A DNA stretch of 44,295 nt from Candidatus Aminicenantota bacterium (GTDB lineage Bacteria > Acidobacteriota > Aminicenantia > Aminicenantales > UBA4085): contig JAPKZI010000025.1 in NCBI GenBank assembly GCA_026393865.1, positions 1 through 44,295 of the forward strand. Direction: 5' to 3'. Below, piece by piece: positions 41,927 through 44,295 of the stretch. The notes below the pieces were generated by a model. That model had not been told where the DNA came from. It did not search any database and was given only the letters and a program-made list of their open reading frames with translations. The translations under genes were made by a program, and so were the position numbers. Every line of letters starts with the position of its first letter. Position 1 is the first letter of the stretch.

Positions 41927-44295
41927 ATGTCGCGAAAAGAACCTCGAACCCTGACGATGGAGATGAACCGCCGCAAAGTCTACTTTCCGGAAGGGGTGAC
42001 GGTCCATCGGGCCGCCGAACTGAACGGCGTCTATATCCCATCCCTCTGTTCCCACAAGGATCTGTCCCCCTTCGGCGGCTGCCGGCTGTGCATGGTGGAG
42101 ATCGAAGGGATGAGGGGCTATCCGTTATCCTGCAACACGACCGCCCAAGAGGGGATGAAGGTCCTGACCGAGACGCCGACGCTCCTGGAGCTGCGGAAGG
42201 AATTCTTGAAACTCATCCTCAGCGAGCACCCCTCGAGCTGCCTGATTTGCGACGAGAAATCCAACTGTCAAGAATATCAGGGCACGATCCGGAAGACCGG
42301 GATGAAGACCGGCTGCCGTTTCTGTCCGAACGACGGCCAATGCGAACTGCAGGATCTCGTCGACAAGCTCGGCGTGACGGATATCGATTATCCCATTCTC
42401 TATCACGGCTATGAGCCCGAACACGACGATCCCTTTTACGACAGGGATTACAACCTCTGCATTCTCTGCGGACGCTGTGTGCGTATGTGTCAGGAGGTCC
42501 GGGGGACGAGCGTCCTCGCCTTCACCTTTCGAGGACCTCGGGCCAAGGTCGGTCCCGCCTTCGGCCGCAACCACCGCGAAGCGGGCTGCGAATTCTGCGG
42601 GGCGTGCGTGGATGTCTGCCCGACCGGGGCTCTAGCGGACAAGGCCTCCAAATGGGACGGCCGTCCGGACGGTTATCTTGTCTCAACGTGTCCCTTCTGC
42701 GCGATCGGATGCCAGATCGAGCTGAACCATAAAAACCGCCGGCTTTCCAAAGCCAAGGCCAATCTGGATCCGGAGGTCAATGACGGGCAGCTCTGCGTGA
42801 AGGGCCGCTTCTGCCTGCCGGAAGTGGTCCACCACTTCGATCGGGCGAAACGGCCGATGCTCCAGAAAGGCGATTATTTCCGGGAAGTGGCTTGGCCGGA
42901 GGCCTTGGAAAAGGTCGCTGCGGAGATCAAAGGCGTCCGCCCCGACGAATTCGTCATGCTGGTTTCGCCGGACCTCACCAACGAGAGCCTTTTCGCCGCG
43001 CAGAAGTTCGTCCGGGACGGCCTGGGGGGCCAGGCCATCGATTCGACGGCGCGCATGGAGCTGGCGGGAGGATTGGGCCTATGGTCGAGGTTGTTCTCCC
43101 TGCCCATCTCGATCAAGGCCATCGCCAAATCGGACGTCATCCTGGCTGTCGGCCTCGACAGCCGGTTCGATTTCTCGGTGGTTGGGACGAAAGTTCGGCA
43201 GGCACTTGACACGGGTTCCAAATTGGTCGTGATCGATCCGCGCGCGGGCAACTTGGCCCGATACACGGACGATTGGCTGCGGCCCCGGCCGGGTATGGAG
43301 GGGGCCCTTCTCAAGTTCTTTGCCGATCGCCTGGCCGGCAGGACGGCCGACGCCGCCTCGGTCGCGCGAGAAACATCGGTCGATCCGGCGGACATGGACA
43401 GGGCTCTTGAGATCCTCTCTTCCGGCAAGGAACTGACGGTCATCCTCGGCCCTCAGGTCTTTCACTATGGGCGGAACGAGGCCCTCGTGGACGGCCTGAC
43501 GACGCTGGCGGAGCGGAAGGCCGCCAACTTCATCCCTCTCTATTTCGGCGCCAACTCGCGCGGAGCGCTGGAGATGGGGGTCTTTCTGGAGGTCGGTCCC
43601 GGCCTGACGGCCGGCCGGGGGACGGAGACCGTTTTGGCGGATATCATCAGCGGCTCCAAGCGGCCCAAAGTGCTGTATCTTGTCGGCGATGTCCCCTTTC
43701 TGGAAAGACCGGACTGCGAATTCCTGATCGTTCAGGATATCTATATGCCGTCTTTCAAGGTCGACGCGTTCTTGCCCGCTTCCGCCTTCGCCGAAGCCGG
43801 GGGAACGTTGATCAACATCGAAGGCCGCGTCCAGGAGATCGTCCACGTCGAAGACCTGCCCGAAGGGGCGGTGACGGGTTTCATGCGGCCCGATTGGCTG
43901 ATCTTCTCCGATCTCGACAAAGCCCTGGGCGGTGCGACCTTGAATTATCACACGGCCAGAGACGTCCAAAAGGACATTCAAAAAGCGGTGCCGGATTTTG
44001 CGGCGGGGCACCGGAAACCGCGGCGGATGCATCCCGCGGACCATCTGGGGCTCCTTCCTTCGCCGCAGGAAAAGGCCCCGATGGGGGATTTCGTGCTGGT
44101 GGCCGAACCGGGCGGATACCGCCATCGGGGGATCGACATCTCGTCCAAGGTCGGCGGATTGACCGAATTAGCCCTCGAAGAGGGATTCAGGATGGATCCG
44201 GCGGATATCGTCTCGCTCGGGTTGAAGGATGGCGATCCGATCACGCTCTTGTTCGAACATGGCCGGGTGAGCGCCACCGGAATGGTCAAATCCGA
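41927..44295 (+). CDS. NuoG-like Fe-S / molybdopterin-fold oxidoreductase subunit (partial, 3' end outside)
   Basis: At least 789 aa, still open at the window edge. In order: 2Fe-2S domain (C41, C52, C55, C69); His-Cys 4Fe-4S (H101, C105, C108, C114); an additional CxxCxxxxxC (C130, C133, C139); two ferredoxin 4Fe-4S motifs (C178-C188 and C221-C231); and the FdhF/NuoG-type 4Fe-4S site (C255, C258, C262, C290). A molybdopterin-oxidoreductase fold follows. Where formate dehydrogenases have the metal-binding Cys/Sec (family pattern CARLC/UH), it reads STARMELAGG, so no Mo/W ligand is seen. Probable subunit of an NADH-linked complex or hydrogenase. Confidence 0.88.
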   Translation, partial: MSRKEPRTLTMEMNRRKVYFPEGVTVHRAAELNGVYIPSLCSHKDLSPFGGCRLCMVEIEGMRGYPLSCNTTAQEGMKVLTETPTLLELRKEFLKLILSEHPSSCLICDEKSNCQEYQGTIRKTGMKTGCRFCPNDGQCELQDLVDKLGVTDIDYPILYHGYEPEHDDPFYDRDYNLCILCGRCVRMCQEVRGTSVLAFTFRGPRAKVGPAFGRNHREAGCEFCGACVDVCPTGALADKASKWDGRPDGYLVSTCPFCAIGCQIELNHKNRRLSKAKANLDPEVNDGQLCVKGRFCLPEVVHHFDRAKRPMLQKGDYFREVAWPEALEKVAAEIKGVRPDEFVMLVSPDLTNESLFAAQKFVRDGLGGQAIDSTARMELAGGLGLWSRLFSLPISIKAIAKSDVILAVGLDSRFDFSVVGTKVRQALDTGSKLVVIDPRAGNLARYTDDWLRPRPGMEGALLKFFADRLAGRTADAASVARETSVDPADMDRALEILSSGKELTVILGPQVFHYGRNEALVDGLTTLAERKAANFIPLYFGANSRGALEMGVFLEVGPGLTAGRGTETVLADIISGSKRPKVLYLVGDVPFLERPDCEFLIVQDIYMPSFKVDAFLPASAFAEAGGTLINIEGRVQEIVHVEDLPEGAVTGFMRPDWLIFSDLDKALGGATLNYHTARDVQKDIQKAVPDFAAGHRKPRRMHPADHLGLLPSPQEKAPMGDFVLVAEPGGYRHRGIDISSKVGGLTELALEEGFRMDPADIVSLGLKDGDPITLLFEHGRVSATGMVKS

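Noticed and set aside
41927-44295. Formate dehydrogenase alpha subunit
   Set aside because: The fold and Fe-S sites agree, but the metal-binding Cys/Sec position reads STARMELAGG and the N-terminal cluster order is that of NuoG-type subunits.

Overview
The window comes from a bacterial chromosome of roughly 60% GC with short intergenic gaps and operons on both strands. The gene set suggests an anaerobic or microaerophilic, Gram-negative-type bacterium: a B12-dependent ribonucleotide reductase, a rubrerythrin-like/rubredoxin/oxidoreductase oxygen-defence set, many Fe-S enzymes, a NuoG-like redox subunit, an outer-membrane beta-barrel protein and an LTXXQ periplasmic protein. An uncultured lineage near Acidobacteriota/Aminicenantota is my best guess from gene style and content. 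This is an inference; no 16S gene is present.

Layout. 1-2.1 kb: tRNA-Thr, then an ECF sigma / anti-sigma / LTXXQ operon (minus). 2.3-7.5 kb: purine operon purB-purS-purQ-purL-purN (plus). 7.6-10.8 kb (minus): tyrS, then the RNA-repair pair archease-rtcB. 10.9-12.2 kb: a multi-pass membrane protein with GT-C features. 12.2-17.0 kb (minus): nfu-nifS-nifU-nadA, a rubrerythrin stub, nth, and an AmrS-type radical SAM gene. 17.1-19.6 kb: nrdJ and a desulforedoxin-like mini-protein. 19.8-24.1 kb (minus): ferritin-like protein, rubredoxin, FAD oxidoreductase, outer-membrane protein, purA. 24.2-25.1 kb: mutM. 25.2-32.5 kb (plus): two tiny membrane proteins, ftsE-ftsX, a RodZ-like gene, a NtrY/NtrX-type two-component pair, recO. 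32.5-33.0 kb: a gene-free element built of nested inverted repeats. 33.1-36.8 kb: UbiA-family prenyltransferase, small membrane protein, MFS transporter, diacylglycerol-kinase-like protein. 36.8-40.8 kb: nitroreductase, TPR/aspartyl-protease protein, M14 peptidase. 41.0 kb to the end: a redox operon with a Cys-rich protein, a DRTGG-like protein and a NuoG-like Fe-S protein that runs off the window.

The most unusual items are: (1) a NifS-like protein in an Fe-S operon that keeps its persulfide-loop cysteine but has lost the PLP lysine and several other cofactor contacts, next to a NifU/IscU scaffold with a Cys-rich C-terminal extension; (2) a nested palindromic element at 32508-32981; (3) a dispersed intergenic repeat with a GAATTCGGTATGTGTnCC-type core, one copy of which interrupts a rubrerythrin gene; (4) at least seven genes whose -10 element lies 6-14 nt before the start codon, which points to frequent leaderless translation; (5) ftsX, which appears to start at CTG.

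No CRISPR array, rRNA, intact insertion sequence, phage or obvious defence system was seen.
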